A stretch of DNA of 64,000 bases from Desulfobacterium sp. Its GTDB lineage: Bacteria > Desulfobacterota > Desulfobacteria > Desulfobacterales > Desulfobacteraceae. The stretch covers positions 1 to 64,000 of the forward strand of contig JAQYWC010000051.1 in assembly GCA_030145245.1 (NCBI GenBank). The letters are read 5' to 3'. Numbering within the stretch: position 1 is the stretch's first letter; every line of letters starts with the position of its first letter. The translations under genes were made by a program, and so were the position numbers. This document shows positions 1-8,310 of the stretch, in pieces. Below the pieces are notes generated by a model, which worked only from the letters and a program-made list of their open reading frames with translations, searched no databases and was not told the origin of the DNA.

Positions 1-1991
1 ACTGGCGACGGCAGGGCATTTTCCATCTTCATGGCCTCGAGCACCACAACGGTGTCACCCTTTTTCACGGCATCGCCCACATTCTTCTCATATTTGATGA
101 TCATGCCGGGCATGGGCGCCGATACCGGGGTACCTGCAGCGGTTGACGCTGCTGCAGGTGCAGCCGGAGCTGCGGGCTTTGCAGCCGGAGCCGGAGCTGC
201 CTTGGGCGCTGGCGCTGCAGCTGACGGAGCTGACGGAGCCGGCGGAGGCGGCGGAACTTTGGTTCCCTGGAGAGGCACGGGCTGACCGGGTGCGGCAGCA
301 GCCTGGGGCATGGCCTGGGCGGGCTGGGCATAGGCGATCACCGGTGCACCGCCCACCTCGTCAACCCCAACCTCAAAGCACTCGTCATCCACAAAGACAT
401 TAAAGGTCCTTAAACACTCTGTCTTTTCCGGTAACTCGCCGTTCAGTGTACTTTCGACAAGCTCTCCGGCCTTTGCTTTTTTCACGATCTCCGCCTGGCG
501 GCTGACATCATCCAGGGTGATGGCTTTCATGCTCTCGGGAACCGCCTCTTTTCCATATTTTCGCTGGAGATACTTCTTGCCGGTGACGGGAAACAGGGTG
601 TAGAGGATGAGATCGTCCTCATCCACGGCAAGCTCCTTGATCTCTGCTTTGGCAGCCTCAAGCTCAGGTTTGAGCACCTCGGCAGGCCTGCAGGAGATGG
701 GCTCCTCGCCCCGGTCATATCCCTTGAGCGCCTTTTTCTGGACTTCAGGATCAATGGGCACGGCCGTCTTTCCATAGAGACCGTAACACAGATCCTTGAC
801 CTGGGCCGTGATCATTTTATAGCGCTCGTCCGGGGTGTCGAACAGCACGTTGTTGACGGTCTGGGTCCCAACGATCTGGCTTGTGGGGGTAACCAGGGGA
901 ATCTGGCCCAGCTCTTTTCTCACCCTTGGGAGCTCCTCATACACTTCGCCGATCCTGTCAAGGGCATCCATGTCCCTGAGCTGGTTCACCAGGTTGGAAA
1001 GCATCCCCCCGGGCGTCTGGTGGAGCAGAACATTAATGTCGATCACCGACACCTTGGTGTCGTCCAGAAGGTGGCGGTACTTGGGAAGGATCTCCTTCTC
1101 CAGGGTCTCGTTGATGGAGGCCAGGGTCTCGATGTCAAACCCCGTATCCCGGTCCGTGCCGATCAAAGACATCACCAGGGGCTCCAGGGCCGGATGGGAG
1201 GTCCTGTAGGCGTAGGGAGAAAGGCAGGTATCAAGGATATCCACACCGGCCTCGGCAGCTTTGAGATGGGTCATGGGTGCCATGCCCGAGGTAAAGTGGG
1301 AGTGGAGGTTGATGGGAACGTCCACGTTCTCCTTGAGGGCCTTGACAAGGTCAAAAGCATCATAGGGAGCCATGAGGCCGGCCATATCCTTGATACAGAT
1401 ACTGTCCGCACCCATGTCCACAAGCGCCTTTGCCTTGTTGACATAGTATTCAAGGGTATAAACGGTGCCGCCCATCCTCGGCTCGGTCAGGGAGTAGCAG
1501 ATGCACCCCTGGAAATGTTTGCCGCAGCTTTTGATGATTGGCGCCACTGCCTCGAAATTCCGGTAATCGTTCAGGGCGTCAAAGGTACGGAAGACGTCCA
1601 TGCCGTTTTCAGCGGCCCGGTTGACAAAGGCCTTGGCAACGTCATCGGCATAGTTTCTATAGCCCACAAGATTCTGTCCCCTGAGCAGCATGGAAAAGGG
1701 GGTCTTCTTGACGTAGCGTTTCAGGGTCCGGATTCGCTCCCAGGGATCTTCGTTGAGAAAGCGGTGCATGGTATCAAAGGTGGCGCCGCCCCATACTTCC
1801 ATGGCCCAGAACCCCACTTCGTCCATTCTCTCTGCCACGGGGATCATGTCCTCGGTTCTTCCCCTGGTGGCAAACAGGGACTGGTGACCGTCCCGGAGGG
1901 AGAGATCTTCAATCATCAGGGGATTTTTGGCCTTGGGCCTCTCTTTTTCACAATTAATTTCACACATGTTTATTCTGCCGTGTTCACTCAT
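1..1991 (-). CDS. Pyruvate carboxylase subunit B / oxaloacetate decarboxylase alpha-type carboxyltransferase with biotin domain (3' end cut)
   Basis: This open frame runs off the left edge. The N-terminal part is a DRE-TIM carboxyltransferase barrel of the OadA/PycB/5S family, with LSLRDGHQSL near the start and PINLHSHFTSG further in. A conserved PycB C-terminal region follows, then an Ala/Pro-rich linker, then a biotinyl domain whose EAMKM motif has its lysine codon at 27-29. The ATG at 1991 follows a GGAGAG ribosome site. It transfers a carboxyl group between biotin and pyruvate/oxaloacetate. The genes just upstream encode a 12S-type carboxyltransferase and a tiny OadG-like protein, so the set could be a methylmalonyl-CoA:pyruvate transcarboxylase or a decarboxylase/carboxylase. 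Only a few codons of the biotinyl domain should be missing. The exact physiological direction is inference. Confidence 0.9.
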   Translation of the reverse strand, partial: MSEHGRINMCEINCEKERPKAKNPLMIEDLSLRDGHQSLFATRGRTEDMIPVAERMDEVGFWAMEVWGGATFDTMHRFLNEDPWERIRTLKRYVKKTPFSMLLRGQNLVGYRNYADDVAKAFVNRAAENGMDVFRTFDALNDYRNFEAVAPIIKSCGKHFQGCICYSLTEPRMGGTVYTLEYYVNKAKALVDMGADSICIKDMAGLMAPYDAFDLVKALKENVDVPINLHSHFTSGMAPMTHLKAAEAGVDILDTCLSPYAYRTSHPALEPLVMSLIGTDRDTGFDIETLASINETLEKEILPKYRHLLDDTKVSVIDINVLLHQTPGGMLSNLVNQLRDMDALDRIGEVYEELPRVRKELGQIPLVTPTSQIVGTQTVNNVLFDTPDERYKMITAQVKDLCYGLYGKTAVPIDPEVQKKALKGYDRGEEPISCRPAEVLKPELEAAKAEIKELAVDEDDLILYTLFPVTGKKYLQRKYGKEAVPESMKAITLDDVSRQAEIVKKAKAGELVESTLNGELPEKTECLRTFNVFVDDECFEVGVDEVGGAPVIAYAQPAQAMPQAAAAPGQPVPLQGTKVPPPPPAPSAPSAAAPAPKAAPAPAAKPAAPAAPAAASTAAGTPVSAPMPGMIIKYEKNVGDAVKKGDTVVVLEAMKMENALPSP

Positions 1992-2068
1992 TACTCTCTC
2001 CTATCAATATGCTGTAGCCATTGGCTATTCATTATCACGTTGCTGCAGTGGCAGCCCAGGCCTGCATG

Positions 2069-2278
2069 TTATCTAAAAACACCCATCTGCATCAGGGATC
2101 TACCCTGCATCTGGTCACTCCTGCCTGCCATGCCCCAGGTGTTAACGGCGGCGGCCGGCGGGCCCAATACCACGCCCGGAGTCTCCTCCAGGGGCGGGGC
2201 GAAAGCTGCGGCCTCTTCCTGGGTCTTTATATAGGTCACCACCGCAGCTGTTGCGGCGGCCATCTTTTTTCTGTCCAT
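2069..2278 (-). CDS. Small OadG/GcdD-like accessory subunit without membrane anchor
   Basis: This 69-residue protein lies 9 bp after the carboxyltransferase stop and has a clear ribosome site (AAGGTGGGG). Its N-terminus (KKMAAATAAVVTYIKTQEE) and its C-terminal W-x-x-x-GR motif (NTWGMAGRSDQMQGR) resemble the C-terminal part of OadG/GcdD/MmdD small subunits of sodium-pumping decarboxylases. No transmembrane helix or long Pro/Ala hinge is present, so it looks like the soluble tail of such a subunit. It sits between the two carboxyltransferase genes, which suggests that it stabilises or joins their complex. The family assignment rests on short motifs and is tentative. Confidence 0.65.
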   Translation of the reverse strand: MDRKKMAAATAAVVTYIKTQEEAAAFAPPLEETPGVVLGPPAAAVNTWGMAGRSDQMQGRSLMQMGVFR

Positions 2279-2287
2279 TTCCCCACC

Positions 2288-3841
2288 TTATACCGGAATG
2301 TTTCCATGTTTTTTTGCAGGTCTCATCTCGCGCTTGGTGCCCATGGCCTCCAGGGCATCCACCAGGCGGGCCCGTGTCTCAGCCGGCCGGATCACCGCAT
2401 CCACATAGCCCCGGCTTGCTGCGCAATAGGGGTTTGAGAAAAGGTCTTCATACTCCTCGATTTTTTCAGCCCGCTTGGCAACGGGATCATCCGACCCTTT
2501 GATCTCCCTTGCATGGATGATGTTGGCTGCCCCTCCGGCTCCCATGACCGCGATCTGGGCGCTTGGCCATGCAAAGGCCATGTCAGCACCAAGATGCCTT
2601 GAGCACATGGCAATATAGGATCCGCCGTAATCTTTACGGGTGATGAGCAACAGCTTCGGCACCGTGGCCTCGGAGTAGCACCAGAGGAGCTTGGCCCCAT
2701 GACGGATGATGCCACTCCACTCCTGGTCGCTTCCGGGAAGATAACCGGGCACGTCGGCAATGGTGAGCAGGGGGATGTTAAAGGAATCGCAAAAACGGAT
2801 GAACCGTGTGGCCTTGTCCGATGCATTGATATCGAGGCACCCTGCAAGGAAGTTGGGCTGGTTAGCAATGATGCCGATGACCCGGCCGTTGAGCCTTGCA
2901 AAACAGATCACGATATTCTTGGCAAAATACTCGTGGGGCTCGAAGAACTCTCCGTTGTCCACGACGGATGTAATCACATCCTTTATATCGTAGCCCTGAT
3001 TCGGGTTATCCGGAATCAGGGTGTCAAGCTCCGGGGCCATGCGGTGGGGATCGTCCCCGGTCTCCTTGAACGGCGGCTCCTCCATGTTGTTGGAGGGAAG
3101 GTAGGAAAGCAGTTGCCGGATTCGTTCCAGGGCGTCCTGGTCGGACTCACAGGCAAACTGGGCCACACCGCTCTTTTCGTTGTGGGTCATGGCCCCGCCC
3201 AGGTCTTCCTGGGTGATCTCCTCCCCTGTCACGGACTTGATCACCTGGGGGCCTGTGATAAACATGTAACTGGTATCCTTGACCATGAAGATCCAGTCGG
3301 TCATGGCCGGAGAGTAAACCGCTCCGCCGGCCGTGGGCCCCATGATGGCAGAGATCTGGGGAATCACGCCGGAAGCGGCCGCGTTTCTGAAAAAGATCTC
3401 GCCGTATCCGGACAGGGCATCCACCCCCTCCTGGATCCTGGCACCGCCGGAGTCGTTGATACCCACCATGGGGGCACCGGCCTTCATGGCCATATCCATG
3501 ACCTTGCAGATCTTCTTGGCCTGCATCTCGCCCATGCTTCCCGCCCGGGAGGTAAAATCCTGGGCATAAGCAAATACGATCCGGCCGTCGATCTTACCGT
3601 GGCCGGTTACAACGCCGTCGGCAGGGATCTCCTTTTCTTCCATGCCGAAATTGGTGCACCGGTGGGTGACAAACATGTCCACCTCCCGGAAGGTCCCCTG
3701 GTCAAACAGGAGGTCCAATCTCTCCCTGGCATTGAGTTTTCCCTTTTCACGTCGCTTTGCAAGGGCTTTTTCGCCCCCCATGCCAAGGATCCGTTTTTCT
3801 CGCTCACGAAGGTCCTTGATCTTGTCTGCTATTACTCCCAT
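2288..3841 (-). CDS. mmdA: Acyl-CoA carboxyltransferase (propionyl/methylmalonyl-CoA type, 12S/MmdA)
   Basis: The 517-residue length is typical of MmdA/PccB/12S subunits. Both crotonase-fold halves are present. The N half has GGARIQEGVDALSGYGEIF and the GPTAGGAVYSPAMTDW acyl-CoA oxyanion region. The C half has GIIANQP, DVPGYLPG and MGAGGAANIIHAREI. The enzyme moves CO2 between biotin and propionyl-CoA/methylmalonyl-CoA. With the downstream biotinylated PycB-type subunit it could make the transcarboxylase known from propionate metabolism in Propionibacterium and Desulfobulbus, or a methylmalonyl-CoA decarboxylase. No biotin carboxylase or OadB membrane subunit is visible in the window. An AAAAGGACGG ribosome site precedes the ATG. 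Confidence 0.9.
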   Translation of the reverse strand: MGVIADKIKDLREREKRILGMGGEKALAKRREKGKLNARERLDLLFDQGTFREVDMFVTHRCTNFGMEEKEIPADGVVTGHGKIDGRIVFAYAQDFTSRAGSMGEMQAKKICKVMDMAMKAGAPMVGINDSGGARIQEGVDALSGYGEIFFRNAAASGVIPQISAIMGPTAGGAVYSPAMTDWIFMVKDTSYMFITGPQVIKSVTGEEITQEDLGGAMTHNEKSGVAQFACESDQDALERIRQLLSYLPSNNMEEPPFKETGDDPHRMAPELDTLIPDNPNQGYDIKDVITSVVDNGEFFEPHEYFAKNIVICFARLNGRVIGIIANQPNFLAGCLDINASDKATRFIRFCDSFNIPLLTIADVPGYLPGSDQEWSGIIRHGAKLLWCYSEATVPKLLLITRKDYGGSYIAMCSRHLGADMAFAWPSAQIAVMGAGGAANIIHAREIKGSDDPVAKRAEKIEEYEDLFSNPYCAASRGYVDAVIRPAETRARLVDALEAMGTKREMRPAKKHGNIPV

Positions 3842-3896
3842 AATAACAACCCGTCCTTTTCATCTTGATTTCATTCATATGATTTGTTCATCGTCA

Positions 3897-3914
3897 AGCG
3901 CCTCGACAGGCGCT
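3897..3914. terminator. Short hairpin between coaE-fusion and mmdA
   Basis: AGCGCCT-CGAC-AGGCGCT forms a perfect 7-bp stem with a 4-nt loop in the 181-bp gap between the CoaE fusion and mmdA. No T-run follows on the minus strand. It may attenuate read-through or be an RNA-processing or stability element. Confidence 0.35.
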
Positions 3915-4022
3915 ATTTATCAATGGTTTCTTAAGTCGTTTTCTTAGGTAGCGGCTGTTCAGCTCGAAAAGACATCTAATTCGAATACAAGATTTTCACG
4001 CCTTTCGTCAACAATTGATTTA

Positions 4023-5435
4023 CTATTTCTCAATTTTATATTTCTCAATGGTGCTCCACAGTTCCTCCACCTGTTCACGGGTTTCGTCCATGCTTCCGCT
4101 GTTATCAACGATAAAATCAGCAAATTGACGCTTTTCATCGATGGGAATCTGGGACTTGAGAATCGTTGCGGCATCGTCCATGGAGATGCCGTCCCGCTGG
4201 GCCAGCCGACGGACCTGGAGTTCTTCCGGCACGTAAACCACCAGAAGCCTGTCAAACAGATACTGGAGGTTCAACTCCACCAACAGGGGAATCACCACCT
4301 GGATGACGGCACCGGGATCTTCCCCGGCAATGAGGTCGACCTCCCTGAAAAATGCCTCATAGATGGCAGGATGGGTAAAACTCTCCAGCTTTTTCCTCTT
4401 CTCCATATCACCGAATACGATCTTGGAGAGCCTTTTCCGGTCAAGGGTCCCGTCCGTATCAAGCACCTGGGCACCAAAATAGCCGACAATGTCGTCAAAC
4501 CCCCTGGTGCCGGGCTCCACCACCTCCCGGGCCAGAAGATCAAAATCGATGATGGGAGCGCCCTTTTCCCGCAACAGGTTGGCAACGGTTGTCTTGCCCG
4601 TTCCAATGCCGCCTGTCACCCCAAGCAGCAACCGCCGGTCATCCCCCCTCAACTTTGCCATCATGGTGTCAAGGCTCTTGTATTGGACGGGAAACTGATC
4701 CAGGGGATCGGCTTCGGCACCGGCAAAGCTGATGGGGTAACGAACGCCCCGCCGGTAGAGGGCCTCCATCCCGGCAAGGGCCTTTGCCACCATGGCGGCG
4801 GGAAGCGCCATGACAAGCTCGTCGTCCTGGGCATGGCCGTAGCGGCGCTCCCCATAACAGGGGATGCCCACACAGGGTCTCTGTGTATCATAACAACGGA
4901 CAATGGCATCGGAACAGGAGCTTTCCCCCACACAGGAGAACTCCATCACCTGGTAATCGGTGAACTGCAAAGAGTTGATGAGCAGCATGATCTGGGCCGG
5001 GTTGCAGTAGATCAGCACAATGTCCGGCTCAAAGGGGTTGTAGACCAGGGGCGCCATGAGCACCGCCTGGTACCTTCCGGTTTCAAGCCGTGGGATCGAC
5101 TGTTCAAACCGTCGTCCATCCTCCTTGGTGGCAACCCAGACAATGCTTCTGAAGGTGCCGTCCCGGTGGGTCTCGGGCAGATCCTGGAGCCCCAGTATGG
5201 AAGGACAGGAGGGAAACATGAAATCCTTCAGCTCCGCTCCCACGGTCCAGTCGAAATTGCGCACAAGGTTGAGCATCTGGCAGAGGGTCTGCCGCTTTTC
5301 CGGCCTGCGAAGAAAGGGGGTGGTTTCGAGAATCTCCCGGTTTTCTGCCATTTTAAAGGCAATGGGAAAGGATTTGAGCCTCAACAGCTGCTCAAGCCTC
5401 CTTACCGTCTTTTCCCAGTCATATTCAGTCTCCAT
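4023..5435 (-). CDS. coaE: DUF169 domain fused to dephospho-CoA kinase
   Basis: This 470-residue protein starts at METEYDW, where CAGGAG lies about 10 nt upstream; a longer frame opens inside the previous gene. Residues ~1-260 match the DUF169 family, with paired Cys-containing motifs such as FSCVGESSCSD and RPCVGIPCYGERRYG. Residues ~265-470 are a complete CoaE with the P-loop GVTGGIGTGKTT, DFDLLAREVV, the THPAIY motif and VVIPLLVE. CoaE phosphorylates the 3'-OH of dephospho-CoA, the last step of CoA synthesis, and is normally a stand-alone ~200-residue enzyme. The DUF169 half may be a ligand- or redox-sensing regulatory module; that is inference. The gene sits 32 bp after the PHP gene in the same operon. 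Confidence 0.9.
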   Translation of the reverse strand: METEYDWEKTVRRLEQLLRLKSFPIAFKMAENREILETTPFLRRPEKRQTLCQMLNLVRNFDWTVGAELKDFMFPSCPSILGLQDLPETHRDGTFRSIVWVATKEDGRRFEQSIPRLETGRYQAVLMAPLVYNPFEPDIVLIYCNPAQIMLLINSLQFTDYQVMEFSCVGESSCSDAIVRCYDTQRPCVGIPCYGERRYGHAQDDELVMALPAAMVAKALAGMEALYRRGVRYPISFAGAEADPLDQFPVQYKSLDTMMAKLRGDDRRLLLGVTGGIGTGKTTVANLLREKGAPIIDFDLLAREVVEPGTRGFDDIVGYFGAQVLDTDGTLDRKRLSKIVFGDMEKRKKLESFTHPAIYEAFFREVDLIAGEDPGAVIQVVIPLLVELNLQYLFDRLLVVYVPEELQVRRLAQRDGISMDDAATILKSQIPIDEKRQFADFIVDNSGSMDETREQVEELWSTIEKYKIEK

Positions 5436-5457
5436 GGAAACAATCTCCTGTACTTTA

Positions 5458-5475
5458 AAGAGTGGGGTCAGGTGA
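5458..5475. repeat. Half-site of the REP-like repeat at the 3' end of the PHP gene
   Basis: GAGTGGGGTCAGG on the plus strand matches the outer end of the inverted repeats at 8.1, 8.3 and 21.1 kb (core GGGGTCAGG). It overlaps the last codons and stop of the DUF2889-PHP gene, so the C-terminus there may be set by repeat sequence. Confidence 0.4.
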
Positions 5476-6658
5476 AAAACAGAACCGGTGCACACGCTCC
5501 GGCCCGAAGGGCTTCAACAAGCTCCTGTTCGTTTGCAAGGGCATCATTGAACCGGGTTGCATAGATACCGACATTTGAAACATCATGGGCATCGCTTCCC
5601 CCGGTACATGGAAGTCCCAGGCCCTCGGCCACCTGGGCGGCAAGCCGGTTCTCCTTTTGGGTGACCTTTCCGTTCAGGGTCTCAATGGCGTGGACATGGT
5701 TGAACATCTCCCTCTCCATGGCCTTTTGGGGGGTCAATCCGAGCTGACCCGTGCCAAAAGTCAGAAATCCCCGGAAGGGGTGGGCAGCGATAATGAATCC
5801 CCCGGCCGTTTCCACCAGGCCGGCAAGTTCCCTAAGCTTAATCACCCGGTCAATGGCCTGATGGAACCCGAACACCAGCATATCCCCCTGGTCGGTCATG
5901 ATTTCATTGCCCCGGAAGATCCTGAAATTGAGGCGGTCCATCAAACGGTCCACGTCTTGTTGGGACCACACATGGTTGTGATCGGTGAGGCACAGGGCGT
6001 CAAGCCCCCTCTCCCTTGCAGACCCGACCATGGCCTCCACAGAATCAGAGGCACAGGCAGAAGCGGGAAAGGTGTGGATGTGGAGATCGACCACAAACCC
6101 GGATTTATCCCTCTCCGGGGTCGGGCCTGGCTTATTGTCGTTATTGGGTCTTTCAGCGCAAGATCTCACATCCTTATTGCGTTCACCGACGCAAGATTCC
6201 ACGCCATTATTGAGTCCATCAGCGCAAGGGTTACCCCCTTGGGGGGGGCCACCTTTCCCGGCCATGAACGCCTTAAGGGTCATATCCGGATCGGTTTCCT
6301 TTGCCTGCTCCCATTGAACCATCGCCTGGGTGGCCTGGGCCGCCCGGGCGCATTCGATCATCAGATTTGCAAAATGACGGCAGGAGGTCCGGCCCAGGGT
6401 CTTGTGAATTCGACCCTCAATGCCGGGCCCAAGAATAAACCCCTCTGCCTGGTCCAGGAACCCAAGGGCCCGGGGGCATTCCGGGGTGGTCCAGCGCCGC
6501 CACTCCCCCTTGATGGAAAGGCATTTCAGATCACGGATTCGAACCCTTAGAAAAAGCGAAAGGCTGTATATGGAATCATCCAGTTCCGCCTGGATGGAGA
6601 AGGTTTCCGGATCTTTTCGAGCCACGCTCACACGCTTGTTTCGCATAAATTCCAGCAT
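5468..6658 (-). CDS. DUF2889 domain fused to PHP-type phosphoesterase
   Basis: The protein has 396 residues. Residues ~1-130 resemble DUF2889 (FLRVRIRDLKCLSIKGEW, GPGIEGRIHKTLG, CRHFANLMIECA). Residues ~190-396 form a PHP metallophosphoesterase domain with DLHIHT, CLTDHNHV, AAHPFRG and GGSDAH, which supply most metal ligands of the PHP fold. The linker (~140-175) is built of three 11-residue units encoded by 33-bp DNA repeats and contains Cys and many Asn. The ATG at 6658 follows GGGGGGAG. The next upstream gene encodes a stand-alone DUF2889 protein, so the operon carries two copies of this domain. PHP proteins hydrolyse phosphate esters such as histidinol-P, nucleotides or DNA ends; the substrate here is unknown. 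Confidence 0.8.
   Translation of the reverse strand: MLEFMRNKRVSVARKDPETFSIQAELDDSIYSLSLFLRVRIRDLKCLSIKGEWRRWTTPECPRALGFLDQAEGFILGPGIEGRIHKTLGRTSCRHFANLMIECARAAQATQAMVQWEQAKETDPDMTLKAFMAGKGGPPQGGNPCADGLNNGVESCVGERNKDVRSCAERPNNDNKPGPTPERDKSGFVVDLHIHTFPASACASDSVEAMVGSARERGLDALCLTDHNHVWSQQDVDRLMDRLNFRIFRGNEIMTDQGDMLVFGFHQAIDRVIKLRELAGLVETAGGFIIAAHPFRGFLTFGTGQLGLTPQKAMEREMFNHVHAIETLNGKVTQKENRLAAQVAEGLGLPCTGGSDAHDVSNVGIYATRFNDALANEQELVEALRAGACAPVLFFT
6141..6239. repeat. Three 33-bp in-frame tandem repeats in the DUF2889-PHP linker
   Basis: TTATTG starts at 6141, 6174 and 6207, exactly 33 bp apart, each followed by a diverged copy of the same sequence (for example CAGCGCAAG in units 1 and 3, CGACGCAAG in unit 2). 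The units encode 11-residue repeats beginning with Cys and rich in Asn and Lys/Arg. The copies have diverged, so the expansion is not recent. Confidence 0.8.
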
Positions 6659-6675
6659 GAAACTCCCCCCTGTTT

Positions 6676-7179
6676 TTAAGGATTCCGGCGTTCATAGCCT
6701 TCCACCAGCGGTGTACCCTTGGCAAAGGCGGCACAGCGGTCGTAGAGCCGGATGCTCTCCATCACCATGTTGGAATAGAAATCGGCCTTTGCGGCCTCAT
6801 CATCCGGGGCCTTGACCAGAACCTTTTTCGTCAGGCTGAGAATCACCCCGTGGCAGCACTCCTCCACCATATAAGTGAGTTCTTTCAGGTGCTCTTCCTC
6901 ACCCACAAGCCCCTTTATGATCTTGAGCATGCCGGGCCCCACCCTGACATTGACAAGTTTGTCGAAAATGGGTTCAAGGGTATCGCTACCCTTGAGCCAG
7001 GCGTGGTGGAAATAGCCTGTGACACTGGTAATGGTAAGATCGGGCATGGCAACCATGATTTCCACCCGTGCGTCGGTAAGGGAATCCCGAAGGCAGCACC
7101 CGGACTTAAGACAGGTGGTATCTATGGCCTCAACGCTGGTACAACGGTTCATGGAAAAATCAAGAATGTTGTTGGACAT
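6676..7179 (-). CDS. DUF2889 family protein
   Basis: The protein has 167 residues. It shows the DUF2889 pattern: SLTDARVEIMVAMPDLTITSV, then LVNVRVGPGMLKIIKGLVG, then a His/Glu segment (EEEHLKELTYMVEECCHGVI). The start is preceded by TTGGGAGG. Nothing is known of its chemistry. It lies 17 bp before the DUF2889-PHP gene and 16 bp after the DUF6125-like gene, so the three are very probably one transcript. Two tandem DUF2889 copies suggest a duplication followed by fusion of one copy to PHP. Confidence 0.7.
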   Translation of the reverse strand: MSNNILDFSMNRCTSVEAIDTTCLKSGCCLRDSLTDARVEIMVAMPDLTITSVTGYFHHAWLKGSDTLEPIFDKLVNVRVGPGMLKIIKGLVGEEEHLKELTYMVEECCHGVILSLTKKVLVKAPDDEAAKADFYSNMVMESIRLYDRCAAFAKGTPLVEGYERRNP

Positions 7180-7195
7180 GTCAACCTCCCAATAA

Positions 7196-7945
7196 TCAAG
7201 GATTGTTCAGGGTGAACTTCCAGGCACAGTACCAATCGTCAGGGTGATCGTCCGGCGGGCAGCCAATGCATTCGGTGGTGATCCTCGGATCAATGGCTGC
7301 GGCAAAATAGGGGTATTCAACCAGGCCCACGGACTTGCACGGGTAATCATCAAGCCCTTTTCGCTTTCGCGCCACCTGGACCCGGCACTCGTTCATGCGA
7401 AAGATGATGGTATTTTCATCGATATCTTCGATGGATTGGCGGTTGATGGTGGCATACATCCTGAACTTCAGGGCCTTTTTCAAGGCCGGGATACCACCCT
7501 TTTCAGGAAGCTCGAGGACCTCCTTGATTCTTTTCGCCTCAAACGGTGAGTAGCGGGTCCAGCAGGTGTCGTTGCACCGTTTGGCATCGTTCATGCCAAA
7601 ACGCTGCTCAACGGCCTGGAACCAGATGCCGTCGTTGGCAAGCCAGTTCACGCCCATGGTTTTCAACAGGGCCATGAGCTCCTCCCTGGACATCTCCTTT
7701 AATGCGGCCGGCACACCGTCGACCACCTCAAATCCCAGGACCTTGCCCAGGCGGCCCATCTGGTTTTTCAAACTTGCATCCCACACCCCGCTCTCCACGG
7801 CCATGGCCTTTTCGGTTCCGAGCTGATGTTCCACCTGTGCAAACCACTGACCATAATGAACCAGGGTTCTTCTGAACGAATCCACAACCATCTTCAACAG
7901 CAGCCCATGATCGGCATCTTCGAGTACAGTGTTGATCTCCTTCAT
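7196..7945 (-). CDS. DUF6125-like cytosolic protein of unknown function
   Basis: The protein has 249 residues and no signal peptide or membrane segment. The N-terminal helical part (FRRTLVHYGQWFAQVEHQLG) is followed by a region with conserved-looking Cys (DAKRCNDTCWTRYSPFEAKRI) and a C-terminal part with ITTECIGCPPDDHPDDWYCAWKF, which could bind metal or a cofactor. I recognise the CWTRYSPFEA segment as typical of a family annotated DUF6125, with moderate certainty. It is the first gene of the minus-strand operon. GGGAGG precedes the ATG, and a palindrome resembling a TetR-type operator lies about 35 bp upstream. Confidence 0.6.
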   Translation of the reverse strand: MKEINTVLEDADHGLLLKMVVDSFRRTLVHYGQWFAQVEHQLGTEKAMAVESGVWDASLKNQMGRLGKVLGFEVVDGVPAALKEMSREELMALLKTMGVNWLANDGIWFQAVEQRFGMNDAKRCNDTCWTRYSPFEAKRIKEVLELPEKGGIPALKKALKFRMYATINRQSIEDIDENTIIFRMNECRVQVARKRKGLDDYPCKSVGLVEYPYFAAAIDPRITTECIGCPPDDHPDDWYCAWKFTLNNP

Positions 7946-7979
7946 GTTTTCCTCCCAAACAGTGTTAGAACCACCATAT

Positions 7980-7997
7980 TGATCGAGCGCTCAGTCA
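7980..7997. promoter_or_regulatory. TetR-like palindromic operator upstream of the minus-strand operon
   Basis: TGATCGAGCGCTCAGTCA is an 18-bp palindrome with TGA..GAGCGCTC..TCA symmetry (14 of 18 positions). It lies just downstream of a possible minus-strand promoter: TTGACA read from about 8017 and, after 17 nt, TAAAGG. Such GAGCGCTC-centred palindromes are common targets of TetR-family regulators of acyl-CoA metabolism, which would suit the downstream carboxyltransferase genes. No regulator gene is adjacent. Confidence 0.45.
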
Positions 7998-8084
7998 TAC
8001 CTTTAGTTTAAAAAAAAATTCATGTCAAGCTGATTACAGGATTAATTAGAAGACGAAGCCAGATAAACCCAGCCACCGACAGGT

Positions 8085-8155
8085 GGTGTCAGGCTTTTCT
8101 TATTGCCTGATACGCGGAGCACCTCAAAATAATACAATAAGGAAAGCATGACACC
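8085..8155. repeat. REP-like inverted repeat, copy 1
   Basis: The left arm GGTGTCAGGCTTTTCTTATT(G) at 8085-8105 pairs with 8135-8155 at 19 of 21 positions, with a 29-nt spacer. The ends carry GGTGTC instead of GGGGTC on both arms, a paired change that keeps the stem. Confidence 0.75.
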
Positions 8156-8310
8156 CTTGATACCACACAGGAAACCTGACCCAACGACAACCGGGGTCGA
8201 TTTTTGTTATCCAACCAAGAGGTTCAGGATTATTTTTTTACAATTGTAGACCGGATCTGATGAGCTCACCCAGTGACAGGCGGGGTCGGTTTTTTTGCTA
8301 TTGAACCAAG

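Noticed and set aside
1020-2234. 404-codon plus-strand frame opposite the PycB-type gene
   Set aside because: The opposite strand encodes an unmistakable conserved carboxyltransferase; this frame is a composition artefact.
4125-5564. 479-codon frame opposite the DUF169-CoaE gene
   Set aside because: Shadow of a conserved gene, no family resemblance.
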